A DNA stretch of 64,000 nt, taken from NCBI RefSeq assembly GCF_042485795.1, contig NZ_CP169368.1, positions 310,001-374,000 of the forward strand. The letters run 5' to 3'. The notes below the pieces were generated by a model. It made no database searches. It was not told the origin of the DNA and worked only from the letters and a program-made list of their open reading frames with translations. The number at the start of each line of letters is the position of its first letter. Position 1 is the first letter of the stretch. This document shows positions 51,945 through 61,574 of the stretch, in pieces. The position numbers were made by a program, and so were the translations under genes. The stretch is from Lonepinella sp042485795 (GTDB lineage Bacteria; Pseudomonadota; Gammaproteobacteria; Enterobacterales; Pasteurellaceae).

Positions 51945-52547
51945 TTATTTTTTCTGATACAACCGATAACAAACCTGACCCGTGATTTTTTCTTTCAATA
52001 AATACCAATTTTCAGGTGCATTTAAAGGTTTATCTTTTTCGGTTTCTACATAAATTAACGCTTGCTGTTGTAACCAGTTATTTTGTTCTAACAATTTAAT
52101 AGCTTGTTCGCTCAAGCCAAAGTTAAATGGTGGATCAAGAAAAACCACATCAAAGTGCGGTGTTTTTTGCGGTTGTTTTAACCATTCAAGGCTGTTTTGA
52201 TTAATCACATTTGCTTGATTTTCATCGCATTTTAAACGGATTAAATTCTGTTTTAATTGATTAAAGACGGTTTTCTCAAGCTCCACAAAAGTCACCTGTT
52301 TTGCTCCCCTTGATAAACTTTCAAAGCCAAGTGAGCCACTACCAGCAAAGCAATCTAAACAACAACTATTCACAATATAAGGCATTAACCAGTTAAACAA
52401 TGTTTCTTTAACTCGATCCCCCGTAGGACGTAAACCTTGTGAATTTAATACGGGTAATTTTCGTCCCCGCCAACGACCTGCAATAATACGGACTTCACCC
52501 TTGCTTTGTGATTGGTTTGGTGTGTGTTCTTTTGTGTATTTTTTCAT
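51945..52547 (-). CDS. rsmD: 16S rRNA (guanine966-N2)-methyltransferase
   Basis: 200 residues. RIIAGRWRGRKLPVL at the N-terminus, RPTGDRVKETLFNWL, the SAM loop LDCFAGSGSLGFE and the catalytic FLDPPFNFG are all present. Modifies the small ribosomal subunit. Divergent from ftsY, the usual neighbour in gammaproteobacteria. Confidence 0.96.
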   Translation of the reverse strand: MKKYTKEHTPNQSQSKGEVRIIAGRWRGRKLPVLNSQGLRPTGDRVKETLFNWLMPYIVNSCCLDCFAGSGSLGFESLSRGAKQVTFVELEKTVFNQLKQNLIRLKCDENQANVINQNSLEWLKQPQKTPHFDVVFLDPPFNFGLSEQAIKLLEQNNWLQQQALIYVETEKDKPLNAPENWYLLKEKITGQVCYRLYQKK

Positions 52548-52616
52548 ACAGATAATAGATAAAAAATGATAAACTATACAAATTTTATATAGTTTAACAG
52601 ATATTAAGAGATTTTT

Positions 52617-54041
52617 ATGACAGATGAAAAGAAAAAAGGCGGTTTTTGGTCGTGGTTGGGATTAGGTAAAAAGCAACCAGATGATATTGTTGATCAGCAA
52701 CCACAGCAGGAAGAAACCGCTCAAATTATTAAAGAAAGCAACCAACCAGCGGAAAACATCGTTGTTCTTGTTGAAGAAAAAATTGAAGAAGTTAGCGATA
52801 AAATTGAACAAACCATAGAAAGCGTTAGTGAACATTTAAGCGAAGAAATGCTTGATGTGGTGGAAAATTTTGTTCAATCGGAAACAGCGTTAACTTCCGA
52901 ACAAAATGACACCGTACTTGAACCTGTAAAAACAGAACAGATTGTGGCGGAAATTGCTGTTCAATCAGATGAAATTGAAGAAAATAATGCAGAAAGTGCG
53001 GTGCAAATTGAGCAAATTTCTGATTCGGTTGATGAAATAGAACAACAAATTGAAATTTCATCAGAAGAAAAGCAAGAAGCTATTGCTGAAAGTGCTATTA
53101 CGCAAGAAAAACCGAGCGAGGGAGGCTTTTTCAGTCGTTTATTAAAAGGTTTGGTGAAAACCAAACAAAATATCGGGTCTGGCTTTCGTTCGCTATTTTT
53201 CGGTAAAAAAATTGATGATGAACTATTTGAAGAATTGGAAGAACAGCTATTAATTGCCGATATTGGCGTGCCGACTACCAGCAAAATTATCAAAAATTTA
53301 GAGCAACACGCTACACATCAACAGCTTAAAGATGCGGATTTATTGTATCAACAATTAAAACAAGAAATGGCGGATATTCTTAATCCTGTGGCACAACCAT
53401 TGCAGATTGACGCTGCCAAAAAACCTTATGTCATTTTAATGGTCGGTGTGAACGGTGTGGGTAAAACCACTACCATTGGCAAACTGGCTCGTCAATTCCA
53501 GCAACAAGGCAAATCAGTGATGTTAGCTGCTGGTGATACATTCCGTGCTGCTGCTGTAGAACAGTTGCAAGTGTGGGGCGAACGTAATCATATTCCAGTG
53601 GTGGCACAAGCTACTGGCTCGGATTCAGCATCGGTGATTTTTGATGCCATGCAATCGGCGGCAGCGAAAAATATTGATATTTTAATTGCGGACACCGCTG
53701 GGCGTTTGCAAAATAAAAATAATTTGATGGACGAGTTGAAAAAAATCGTGCGAGTGATGAAAAAATATGATGAAGCCGCACCGCATGAAATTATGCTCAC
53801 CCTTGATGCTGGCACAGGGCAAAATGCCATTAGTCAGGCAAAATTATTTAATGAAGCCGTAAGGCTTACAGGAATTTGCTTAACTAAATTAGATGGCACC
53901 GCCAAAGGTGGCGTAATTTTTGCCATTGCGGATCAGTTTAATTTGCCAATTCGCTATATCGGTGTCGGTGAAAAAATTGAAGATTTACGTGCGTTTAATG
54001 CCAATGAATTTATTGATGCCCTATTTACGCATGAAGAATAG
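52617..54041 (+). CDS. ftsY: Signal recognition particle receptor FtsY
   Basis: 474 residues. The first ~170 form a long acidic A domain rich in Glu and Ile with repeated EIEE-like stretches; the NG GTPase follows with GVNGVGKTTTIGKLA, DTFRAAAVEQL, IADTAGRLQN and TKLDGTAKGGV. Docks ribosome-nascent chains at the membrane with Ffh. First gene of ftsYEX. Confidence 0.97.
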   Translation: MTDEKKKGGFWSWLGLGKKQPDDIVDQQPQQEETAQIIKESNQPAENIVVLVEEKIEEVSDKIEQTIESVSEHLSEEMLDVVENFVQSETALTSEQNDTVLEPVKTEQIVAEIAVQSDEIEENNAESAVQIEQISDSVDEIEQQIEISSEEKQEAIAESAITQEKPSEGGFFSRLLKGLVKTKQNIGSGFRSLFFGKKIDDELFEELEEQLLIADIGVPTTSKIIKNLEQHATHQQLKDADLLYQQLKQEMADILNPVAQPLQIDAAKKPYVILMVGVNGVGKTTTIGKLARQFQQQGKSVMLAAGDTFRAAAVEQLQVWGERNHIPVVAQATGSDSASVIFDAMQSAAAKNIDILIADTAGRLQNKNNLMDELKKIVRVMKKYDEAAPHEIMLTLDAGTGQNAISQAKLFNEAVRLTGICLTKLDGTAKGGVIFAIADQFNLPIRYIGVGEKIEDLRAFNANEFIDALFTHEE

Positions 54042-54072
54042 GCACAGGAAAATTAATCGGAAAGGATAAAAA

Positions 54073-54729
54073 ATGATACATTTTCAAAATGTAAGCAAAG
54101 CCTATTTAGGCAGTAAACAACCTGCTTTACAAGGACTAAACTTTCATTTACCTGTTGGCAGTATGACCTATTTAACAGGGCATTCTGGAGCAGGTAAAAG
54201 TACATTGTTAAAATTAATTATGGGCATGGAACGTGCTAACGGCGGACAAATTTGGTTTAATGGACACAACATCACCCGTCTATCAGCTTATGAATTGCCC
54301 TTTTTACGCCGTCAAATTGGTATGGTGCATCAAGATTATCGTCTTTTGCCCGATCGTTCTATTGTGGATAACGTTGCACTCCCATTAATTATTGCTGGAA
54401 TGCACCCAAAAACAGCCCGAGATCGAGCGTTAGCTATGTTAGATGTAGTTGGGCTGTATGACCGTGCAGATCATCAACCATTGCATTTGTCAGGTGGTGA
54501 ACAACAACGAGTAGATATTGCTCGTGCTGTGATACACAAACCACAATTATTGTTAGCTGACGAACCTACTGGCAACCTAGATAACACACTTTCTTTTGAT
54601 ATTTTTAGCCTATTTGAAGAATTTAATAAAATGGGAATGACTGTGTTAATTGCCACTCACAACGTGAGTTTAATTCAACAAAAACCAAAACCTTGCCTTG
54701 TGTTAGAACAAGGTTATTTGCGAGCATAA
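54073..54729 (+). CDS. ftsE: Cell-division ATP-binding protein FtsE
   Basis: 218 residues. Walker A GHSGAGKSTLLK, signature LSGGEQQRVDIARAV, Walker B LLLADEPTGNLD. With FtsX it links the divisome to peptidoglycan hydrolase activation. 31 bp after ftsY, 10 bp before ftsX. Confidence 0.97.
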   Translation: MIHFQNVSKAYLGSKQPALQGLNFHLPVGSMTYLTGHSGAGKSTLLKLIMGMERANGGQIWFNGHNITRLSAYELPFLRRQIGMVHQDYRLLPDRSIVDNVALPLIIAGMHPKTARDRALAMLDVVGLYDRADHQPLHLSGGEQQRVDIARAVIHKPQLLLADEPTGNLDNTLSFDIFSLFEEFNKMGMTVLIATHNVSLIQQKPKPCLVLEQGYLRA

Positions 54730-54739
54730 GGGAAAGAAA

Positions 54740-55666
54740 ATGAGTTCAACACAAAAAGCCCCGTTTTGGGTGCAAATGAATTATGTTTTACGCAATGTGT
54801 GGGCAGATCTTTGCTTGAAAAAATATGGCACATTGTTGACGATTTTAGTGATAGCTGTGTCATTAACCATTCCTACGGTGAGTTTTTTACTTTGGAAAAA
54901 TACCCATTTAGCCACCACAAAATTCTATCCTGAAACAGAATTAACGGTCTATTTGCATAAAAATCTCAATGCTGATGATTCCAATAAAGTGGTAGAAAAA
55001 ATTCGTGAACAAAAAGGGGTGGAAAGCCTTAATTATATTTCACGTCAGGAAAGCCTGAAAGAATTTAAAGCATGGTCTGGTTTTAATGAAGAATTAGATA
55101 TTTTAGACGATAATCCTCTACCAGCAGTGGTGATGATTCACCCTAGTTCGGAATTTCAAGCTTCAGAAAAACGTCAGGAATTACATAGTAACCTGATGAA
55201 AATCAAAGGGGTAGAAGAAGTTAGAATGGATAATGACTGGCTGGAAAAACTCACCGCAATTACTTGGCTGATTGCACATGTGGCTATTTTTAGTGCAGTA
55301 TTGATGACCTTAGCGGTATTTTTAGTAATCGGTAACAGTATTCGTTCCGATGTATATAGTAGCAAAGCGAATATTCAAGTCATGAAACTACTCGGTGCCA
55401 CCGATCAATTTGTACTACGCCCTTTCCTTTATACGGGCATTATCTACGGCTTTTTAGGTGCGTTAGTCGCTTGTATTTTCAGTAGTTTTATCATTGGTTA
55501 TTTCACCAGTGCGGTAAGATATGTTACCGATATTTTTGCGGTCCAATTTGAATTAAACGGCTTAGAATTCGCAGAATTTGCATTCTTATTGATTATTTGC
55601 TCAATTGTGGGTTATACCTCTGCATGGATTGCAGCGACACGGCATATAAGGGTGTTGGGGAAGTGA
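54740..55666 (+). CDS. ftsX: Cell-division protein FtsX
   Basis: 308 residues with four membrane helices (first near 32-52, the other three in the C-terminal half) and a periplasmic loop containing LTVYLHKNLNADDSN. LATTKFYPETEL and KLLGATDQFVLRPFLYTG are conserved. The stop overlaps the start of a 35-codon ORF. Confidence 0.96.
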   Translation: MSSTQKAPFWVQMNYVLRNVWADLCLKKYGTLLTILVIAVSLTIPTVSFLLWKNTHLATTKFYPETELTVYLHKNLNADDSNKVVEKIREQKGVESLNYISRQESLKEFKAWSGFNEELDILDDNPLPAVVMIHPSSEFQASEKRQELHSNLMKIKGVEEVRMDNDWLEKLTAITWLIAHVAIFSAVLMTLAVFLVIGNSIRSDVYSSKANIQVMKLLGATDQFVLRPFLYTGIIYGFLGALVACIFSSFIIGYFTSAVRYVTDIFAVQFELNGLEFAEFAFLLIICSIVGYTSAWIAATRHIRVLGK

Positions 55667-55773
55667 TGACAAATGCAGAAAAAATTGGAATGTCACCTGA
55701 ACAATCTAAAAATATTGATGAATATTTTGAGTTTATTCGTGAACCAATGCAAGAACGAGAGATTGAATTATAA
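55666..55773 (+). CDS. Possible 35-residue protein coupled to ftsX
   Basis: The ORF starts within the ftsX stop (TGATG) and encodes a hydrophilic, acidic peptide, MTNAEKIGMSPEQSKNIDEY then FEFIREPMQEREIEL. I recognise no family. Its overlap suggests translational coupling, but it may also be a gene remnant or chance ORF. A terminator follows. Confidence 0.4.
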   Translation: MTNAEKIGMSPEQSKNIDEYFEFIREPMQEREIEL

Positions 55774-55826
55774 TATATTTATTTGAGTAAATAGTTATAA
55801 ATAATCTTATTTATAATCCTTTTTTT

Positions 55827-55867
55827 ATGATGAAATTTAACTAAAACCCAAATTTCATCATTTTTTT
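55827..55867 (+). terminator. Terminator of the ftsYEX operon
   Basis: ATGATGAAATTT (55827-55838) pairs with AAATTTCATCAT (55850-55861) and ends in seven T. Confidence 0.88.
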
Positions 55868-55946
55868 ATAAAAACACTTGATTTTATCAGGCTTATCTGT
55901 AATTTTATAAACTTCAAACACAACATAACTTAAAGGAAATGCAAAT

Positions 55947-57059
55947 ATGAAAAATGTCGGTTTTATCGGTTGGCGTGGTATGGTTGGCTCGGTATTAATG
56001 GATCGTATGGTTCAGGAAAACGATTTTGCTAACATTAATCCTGTGTTCTTCACCACATCGCAAGCGGGGCAAAAAGCCCCTGTGTTTGCAGGTAAAGATG
56101 CAGGTGAATTGAAAAATGCCTTTGATATTGATGAACTCAAAAAATTAGATATTATCGTCACCTGTCAAGGCGGTGATTACACCAATGAAGTGTATCCAAA
56201 ATTAAAAGCCACAGGTTGGGACGGTTATTGGGTGGATGCCGCATCCGCATTGCGTATGCAAGATGATGCAATTATCGTGTTAGATCCAGTGAACCAACAC
56301 GTCATCACCGACGGCTTGAAAAAAGGGATTAAAACTTTTGTGGGCGGTAACTGTACCGTGAGCTTGATGTTAATGGCGATTGGGGGCTTGTTCGAGAAAG
56401 ATTTAGTGGAATGGATTTCGGTCGCCACTTATCAAGCTGCATCAGGTGCGGGTGCGAAAAATATGCGTGAGTTGCTTGTGCAAATGGGTCAATTAGAAGA
56501 TTCTGTCAAAGCGGAATTAGCCGATCCTGCATCCTCTATTTTAGATATTGAACGCAAAGTCACCGCCAAAATGCGTGCGGATGATTTCCCAACCGATAAC
56601 TTTGGAGCCGCCTTAGGTGGTAGCTTAATTCCGTGGATTGACAAACTTCTACCAGAAACGGGACAAACCAAAGAAGAATGGAAAGGCTATGCAGAAACCA
56701 ACAAAATTTTAGGTTTAAGCGACAATCCAATTCCAGTCGATGGCTTATGTGTGCGTATTGGGGCATTGCGTTGCCATAGCCAAGCGTTCACCATTAAACT
56801 CAAAAAAGACTTGCCATTAAGCGAGATTGAACAAATTTTAGCAAGCCACAATGAATGGGTGAAAGTGATTCCGAATGATAAAGAAACCACCTTGCGTGAA
56901 TTGACACCAGCTAAGGTGACTGGCACATTAAGCGTACCTGTCGGTCGTTTACGTAAATTAGCGATGGGTCCTGAATATTTGGCGGCATTTACTGTGGGCG
57001 ACCAATTATTATGGGGTGCGGCAGAGCCAGTACGTCGTATTTTGAAACAATTAGTTTAG
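55947..57059 (+). CDS. asd: Aspartate-semialdehyde dehydrogenase
   Basis: 370 residues, gammaproteobacterial type. NADP fold VGFIGWRGMVGSVLMDRM; the catalytic Cys is in GGNCTVSLM near residue 135; TYQAASGAGAKNM and the active-site His in RIGALRCHSQAF are present. Central to lysine, diaminopimelate, methionine and threonine synthesis. Monocistronic, AAGGAAA ribosome site. Confidence 0.97.
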   Translation: MKNVGFIGWRGMVGSVLMDRMVQENDFANINPVFFTTSQAGQKAPVFAGKDAGELKNAFDIDELKKLDIIVTCQGGDYTNEVYPKLKATGWDGYWVDAASALRMQDDAIIVLDPVNQHVITDGLKKGIKTFVGGNCTVSLMLMAIGGLFEKDLVEWISVATYQAASGAGAKNMRELLVQMGQLEDSVKAELADPASSILDIERKVTAKMRADDFPTDNFGAALGGSLIPWIDKLLPETGQTKEEWKGYAETNKILGLSDNPIPVDGLCVRIGALRCHSQAFTIKLKKDLPLSEIEQILASHNEWVKVIPNDKETTLRELTPAKVTGTLSVPVGRLRKLAMGPEYLAAFTVGDQLLWGAAEPVRRILKQLV

Positions 57060-57067
57060 TGGTTGTG

Positions 57068-57093
57068 AGGTGCGTAATAAACGCACCTTTTTT
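57068..57093 (+). terminator. Terminator after asd
   Basis: AGGTGCGT (57068-57075) pairs with ACGCACCT (57081-57088), then T-run. No uptake signal involved. Confidence 0.88.
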
Positions 57094-57135
57094 CCATGAT
57101 TATTTTATTAGTGCGTTAATAGGTAATTTTCATAT

Positions 57136-58086
57136 ATGCAACGAGAACCCCATTTTTGTCAATTTGCGTTAACTGAACTTTATCCTTTTGCTCAACAATT
57201 TCCGATTCAATATATTGATGGAAAAAGAAATTGTGCTATCGCCTATCGTCATTTTACCCACCAAAATCCTGCACAACGAAAATTGATTATTCTCGTCAAT
57301 GGACGAGCTGAAAGTATTTTGAAATGGACTGAACTCGCTTATGACTTTTATCATCAAGGGTTTGATGTGCTATTATTTGATCACCGTGGACAAGGTTATT
57401 CACAGCGTTTATTAAAAGATCCTGACAAAGGGCATTTAGATGAATTTCGTTTTTACATGGATGATATGGCAAAAATTATCGAAAAAATCACCGCACTTTA
57501 TGATTATCAAAGCCAACAGATTGTGGCACATTCTTTAGGCTGCTTAATTTCAAGCTATTATTTAGCTAACTATGATCACCATATAAAAAGTGCGGTATTT
57601 TCTTCGCCTTTTTTTGCTATTGCTTTAAAAAATCCGTTACGTGATGAAATATTATTAAATCTAATAATTTTGCTAGGATTTGGCGAACGTTATGTATTCG
57701 GTAAAACGGTTTATAAACCAGCCGATTTAAGAGATAATGAATTAAGTTTTTGTAAAACTCGTATGAAATGGATGAATCGGATTAATCGAAAATTTAAACA
57801 AATTAATCTCGGCGGACCGACTTTCCGTTGGGCTTATTTATGTTTGCAAGCCATCAAACGCTTGCCAAAAATTCTGCCACGTATTGAAATTCCAGTTTTG
57901 ATTTTACAAGCAGAAAAAGAAAAAATTGTTGACAATAAAAATCTGGCTAAATTCACCGCACTTTTACCGCAAGGAAAATTAGTGAAAATTGAGCGAGCAA
58001 AACATGAAATTTTATTTGAATGTGATGATATTAGAAATACGGCGTTAAATCGTATTTATTCCTTTGTTAATTGTTCTACTAAATAA
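57136..58086 (+). CDS. pldB: Lysophospholipase L2-like alpha/beta hydrolase
   Basis: 316 residues. The nucleophile elbow is AHSLGC near residue 132 and LLFDHRGQGYSQR near 85 is the PldB/monoglyceride-lipase pattern; the acid and His lie in AEKEKIVDN and RAKHEILFE near the end. Likely hydrolyses lysophospholipids at the inner membrane. Its 3' end overlaps the convergent HEPN gene by 31 bp. Three uptake signals are in the coding region. Confidence 0.9.
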   Translation: MQREPHFCQFALTELYPFAQQFPIQYIDGKRNCAIAYRHFTHQNPAQRKLIILVNGRAESILKWTELAYDFYHQGFDVLLFDHRGQGYSQRLLKDPDKGHLDEFRFYMDDMAKIIEKITALYDYQSQQIVAHSLGCLISSYYLANYDHHIKSAVFSSPFFAIALKNPLRDEILLNLIILLGFGERYVFGKTVYKPADLRDNELSFCKTRMKWMNRINRKFKQINLGGPTFRWAYLCLQAIKRLPKILPRIEIPVLILQAEKEKIVDNKNLAKFTALLPQGKLVKIERAKHEILFECDDIRNTALNRIYSFVNCSTK

Positions 58087-58475
58087 ATCACTTCTTGCAA
58101 AAATTGTGGAATACCCTCTACCACATTTAATGCGACATCTTCATCATAAGTATGACTTGTTCTTGAACGCATCTCTCGATAGGTTTTCCAATCTTTCCAT
58201 TCACCAAGTAATAACCCTTTTTCATTACCTGAGCGAATAAGATCCTGAAAAGACATGCTGTCATATTGCTCAGGATTCGGGGATATTTGGGCTAAATAGC
58301 GTTTGAGCATTTTGTAACTTAATTCATAAGTAAATTCAAAACGTTGGATTAATCCATCACGAATTTGAATATCGCTGATGTCGGTTTGATAGCGAATTAA
58401 ACCTTCTTTTAGTCGTTCAATTGCATTAATTAATGGACTAAAATCCAATTTAACTATTTCATTTTCATCATTCAT
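58056..58475 (-). CDS. HEPN-domain protein of the HI0074 (nucleotidyltransferase substrate-binding) family
   Basis: 139 residues, all helical: FSPLINAIERLKEGLIRYQ, then RFEFTYELSYKMLKRYLAQ and EWKDWKTYREMRSRTSHTYDE, the last with the RxxxxH-type HEPN motif. In H. influenzae HI0074 pairs with the minimal nucleotidyltransferase HI0073, a toxin-antitoxin pair of HEPN/MNT type. Here no MNT gene adjoins: upstream is the MFS gene and downstream the convergent pldB. Start 9 bp after the MFS stop. Confidence 0.88.
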   Translation of the reverse strand: MNDENEIVKLDFSPLINAIERLKEGLIRYQTDISDIQIRDGLIQRFEFTYELSYKMLKRYLAQISPNPEQYDSMSFQDLIRSGNEKGLLLGEWKDWKTYREMRSRTSHTYDEDVALNVVEGIPQFLQEVIYLVEQLTKE

Positions 58476-58484
58476 ATAGCCTAC

Positions 58485-59861
58485 TTAATGTAAATTTTCC
58501 CCAGCGGTTTTATCCAATTTTGCCACAATAAAAAATAAAATAAAACCAAAAATGGAACTGGTTAAAAAGGTATAACTAAAGGCTTGTTGTAGCATTTCTG
58601 GTGCCACTAAAGTGCGGTAAAAATTTAATGCTATAGCAGAAACCGCAATACCTAAACCGATACCGACTTGTTGAATTACACTTAACATGGTGGAACCTGC
58701 ACTGGCGTTATGTTGATCTAATTCTGAAACGGTTAATGTATTCACCGATGTAAACATAATAGATAAAATCATGCCGTAAACAAACAATAAACTAATATAC
58801 GCCCACAATGGGGTGTCAATGGTTAATAAGGATATTAGCCCAACTGATAGAGCCATACATAATGAATTGATCATTAATAAATTTCGATAGCCGAACACCC
58901 TTAACAATGGGCGAATAATAGGCTTACTGATCAAAGAACTAATGGCTATCGGCGTAATCATTAAACCAGCATAATCTGCACTGTATTGAAAAGAAACTTG
59001 TAACATCAATGGCAATAGAAAAGGAATGCCTGAACCACATAAACGAATAAATAAATTTGACCACGAACCCAAATAATAGGTGCGAATTTTAAATAAATTA
59101 AGTGGAATTAAAGCGGTTTGATTGCCTTTTGCATAAAAATAATAACCTATTAAAAATATACAACCTACCGCTAAAATACTGACTGCTTGCCATTTTTCTA
59201 TAAAAGTTTCATTAACTAAATCTAATCCAAATGTAATACAAACTAAACCACCACCAAAAAGCAGAAAACCTTTCCAATCAAATTTAGTTAAATCATTTTT
59301 TACATTCGGCATAAAATAGCTTGATAGAATCACCCCAATTAAACCGATAGGAATATTAATTAAGAAAATCCAGTGCCAAGAAGCGTAGGTCACTAACCAA
59401 CCACCTAAAATTGGACCAATAATAGGACCGGTTAAGCCTGCCATTGCCATTAAATTCCAAATGGGAATTAATTCATTTTTAGCCACTGTACGAATAATAG
59501 CAAGGCGAGCCACTGGCATCATCATGGCACCGCCAAAACCCTGTAATATTCGAGAAAAAATCAGCATTTCTAGCGACATTGAGAAAGCACAACTCACTGA
59601 TCCAATTACAAACATAACAACGGAAAAACGGAAAATATTGAGCGTACCATATTTATCCGCTAACCAACCACTAATAGGAATAAATAATGCCACTGTCAAC
59701 GCATAGCTGATCACCGCTAGTTGCATTTCTAAAGGTGATTGATGCAAATCCGCTGCGATAGCAGGTAATGCCGTATTTAAAATAGTGGTATCTAACGCTT
59801 GCATAAAAAATGCCGTAGCAGCAATCCAAGCGAGTGAGCGTGGAGAAACGGATTTTTCCAT
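58485..59861 (-). CDS. MFS drug transporter (DHA2/EmrB-MdtD type)
   Basis: 458 residues with about 14 membrane helices. MQALDTTILNTALPAIAADL is the DHA2 motif D1 and GWLADKYGT the motif A; RLAIIRTV and GPIIGPILGGWLV (motif C) follow. Proton-driven export of drugs or metabolites; substrate unknown. It starts one base after mobB, so mobB, this gene and the HEPN gene form one transcript. Confidence 0.94.
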   Translation of the reverse strand: MEKSVSPRSLAWIAATAFFMQALDTTILNTALPAIAADLHQSPLEMQLAVISYALTVALFIPISGWLADKYGTLNIFRFSVVMFVIGSVSCAFSMSLEMLIFSRILQGFGGAMMMPVARLAIIRTVAKNELIPIWNLMAMAGLTGPIIGPILGGWLVTYASWHWIFLINIPIGLIGVILSSYFMPNVKNDLTKFDWKGFLLFGGGLVCITFGLDLVNETFIEKWQAVSILAVGCIFLIGYYFYAKGNQTALIPLNLFKIRTYYLGSWSNLFIRLCGSGIPFLLPLMLQVSFQYSADYAGLMITPIAISSLISKPIIRPLLRVFGYRNLLMINSLCMALSVGLISLLTIDTPLWAYISLLFVYGMILSIMFTSVNTLTVSELDQHNASAGSTMLSVIQQVGIGLGIAVSAIALNFYRTLVAPEMLQQAFSYTFLTSSIFGFILFFIVAKLDKTAGENLH

Positions 59862-59862
59862 T

Positions 59863-60357
59863 TTAGTTATTCCGTAAATAATGCCAAATAAATTCGACTA
59901 TTTGATCTATATTATTAATATCTAACCATTGTTTATCGGTTTTGATAGGATAATCTGTGGCAATGGCTATAACGTTTTGATCCTGTTCTGGTAAAGGTTT
60001 AGTCATCTCTTTTCTATGCAGTAGAATTTTAGGGATAGCTTCTTGTTTAAAACCTTCAATTAACACTAAATCCGTTAACTGCGGATCAAATTGTCGTACC
60101 AAATAAGCAAAGGACTCTGGCTTAGAGGTTTCAGTCATTAACGCCCAACGTTGATCACAAGCCATAATAACTTGACTGGCTCCCGCTTCTTTCATTCGCC
60201 AACTATCTTTCCCTTGTTTATCCACTTGAGCATTATGGTGGCTATGCTTAATCACCGCTACTTTTAAACCAAGTGCGGTTAATTTTGGTAATAATTTTTC
60301 TAATAAGGTGGTTTTACCACTACCGCTATAACCTGTTATACCAAGAAAGGGAATCAT
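59863..60357 (-). CDS. mobB: Molybdopterin-guanine dinucleotide biosynthesis protein MobB
   Basis: 164 residues. P-loop GYSGSGKTTLLEKLLPKL at the start and VIKHSHHNAQVDKQGKDSW are typical. Assists MobA in making MGD for molybdoenzymes; fits with selenoprotein formate dehydrogenase use implied by selAB. Divergent from talB. Confidence 0.95.
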   Translation of the reverse strand: MIPFLGITGYSGSGKTTLLEKLLPKLTALGLKVAVIKHSHHNAQVDKQGKDSWRMKEAGASQVIMACDQRWALMTETSKPESFAYLVRQFDPQLTDLVLIEGFKQEAIPKILLHRKEMTKPLPEQDQNVIAIATDYPIKTDKQWLDINNIDQIVEFIWHYLRNN

Positions 60358-60455
60358 TTTGCCTATTACCTATTGTTTATATTGTTGCTTTTATATTTCC
60401 ATATTATGCTTAATGTATTATAGTTTAGTTCAGCATAAAAATTCCATTATAAAAC

Positions 60456-60471
60456 CGTGATCTGGATCACA
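60456..60471. promoter_or_regulatory. CRP site between mobB and talB
   Basis: CGTGATCTGGATCACA matches the CRP consensus except at the first base. It is 81 bp before talB and 99 bp from mobB, so it could act on either. Confidence 0.75.
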
Positions 60472-60551
60472 GTTTTTAATCGTTTAACTGGTATTTAATC
60501 GACTTATCATGGATAATTAAACAGAGTAAATAAATCAATCAGAGGTAAATT

Positions 60552-61505
60552 ATGACAACGCAATTAGACGCTTTAAAAAACGTAACCGTAGTAGTAGCTG
60601 ATACTGGCGATATTGAAGCTATGAAACTTTATAAACCACAAGATGCCACTACCAACCCATCAATAATTTTAAGTGCATCTGCACTGCCACAATATGCTCC
60701 ATTAATTGATGAAGCTGTTGCTTATGCGAAAAAACAAAGTGAGTGCAAAAAACAACAACTTGTTGATGCCGAAGATAAATTAGCGGTAAATATCGGTTTA
60801 GAAATTTTAAAACTGGTACCAGGACGTATTTCTACTGAAGTAGATGCTCGCCTTTCTTACGATACCGAAGCTACTGTTGAAAAAGCACGCAAATTAATTC
60901 GTCTTTATAACGAAGCAGGTATTGCCAACGATCGTATTTTGATCAAAATTGCATCGACTTGGCAAGGTATCCGTGCGGCGGAAATTTTAGAAAAAGAAAA
61001 CATTAACTGTAACTTAACCCTATTATTCTCTCAAGCTCAAGCCCGTGCTTGTGCAGAAGCAGGCGTTTACTTAATTTCGCCGTTTGTTGGTCGTATTCTT
61101 GACTGGTACAAAGCTAATTCTGACAAAAAAGAATACGCACCAGCAGAAGATCCTGGTGTGGTTTCTGTAACAGAAATTTACAACTACTACAAACAATATG
61201 GCTATAAAACTGTGGTAATGGGTGCGAGTTTCCGTAACGTGGGCGAAATCACCGAATTAGCAGGCTGTGACCGTTTAACCATCGCTCCACCATTATTAAA
61301 AGAGTTACAAGAAAGCACAGCACCTTTAGCTCGTAAATTAGATTATAAAGGTGAAGTCAAAGCTCGCCCAGAACCATTGAAAGAAGCTGATTTCTACTGG
61401 CAACATAATGCAGATCCAATGGCAGTTGAAAAATTGGCTGAAGGTATCCGTAAATTTGCCGCAGATATTGAAAAATTAGAAGCGATGTTAGCAGCAAAAC
61501 TTTAA
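60552..61505 (+). CDS. talB: Transaldolase
   Basis: 317 residues. Schiff-base Lys in DRILIKIASTWQGIRAAE near residue 132; N-terminal ATTNPSIIL and the later NLTLLFSQAQARACAEAG are family signatures. Pentose phosphate pathway, cytoplasm. GAGGTAAA ribosome site; codon use indicates high expression. Confidence 0.98.
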   Translation: MTTQLDALKNVTVVVADTGDIEAMKLYKPQDATTNPSIILSASALPQYAPLIDEAVAYAKKQSECKKQQLVDAEDKLAVNIGLEILKLVPGRISTEVDARLSYDTEATVEKARKLIRLYNEAGIANDRILIKIASTWQGIRAAEILEKENINCNLTLLFSQAQARACAEAGVYLISPFVGRILDWYKANSDKKEYAPAEDPGVVSVTEIYNYYKQYGYKTVVMGASFRNVGEITELAGCDRLTIAPPLLKELQESTAPLARKLDYKGEVKARPEPLKEADFYWQHNADPMAVEKLAEGIRKFAADIEKLEAMLAAKL

Positions 61506-61527
61506 TCATTTATCTAAAAACAACTTG

Positions 61528-61557
61528 AAGTGCGGTGAAATTCATCGCACTTTTTTA
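61528..61557 (+). terminator. Uptake-signal pair terminator after talB
   Basis: AAGTGCGGTGAA (61528-61539) faces TTCATCGCACTT (61540-61551), differing by one mismatch, followed by T residues. Confidence 0.85.
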
Positions 61558-61574
61558 TTAAATTAATTTATTCT

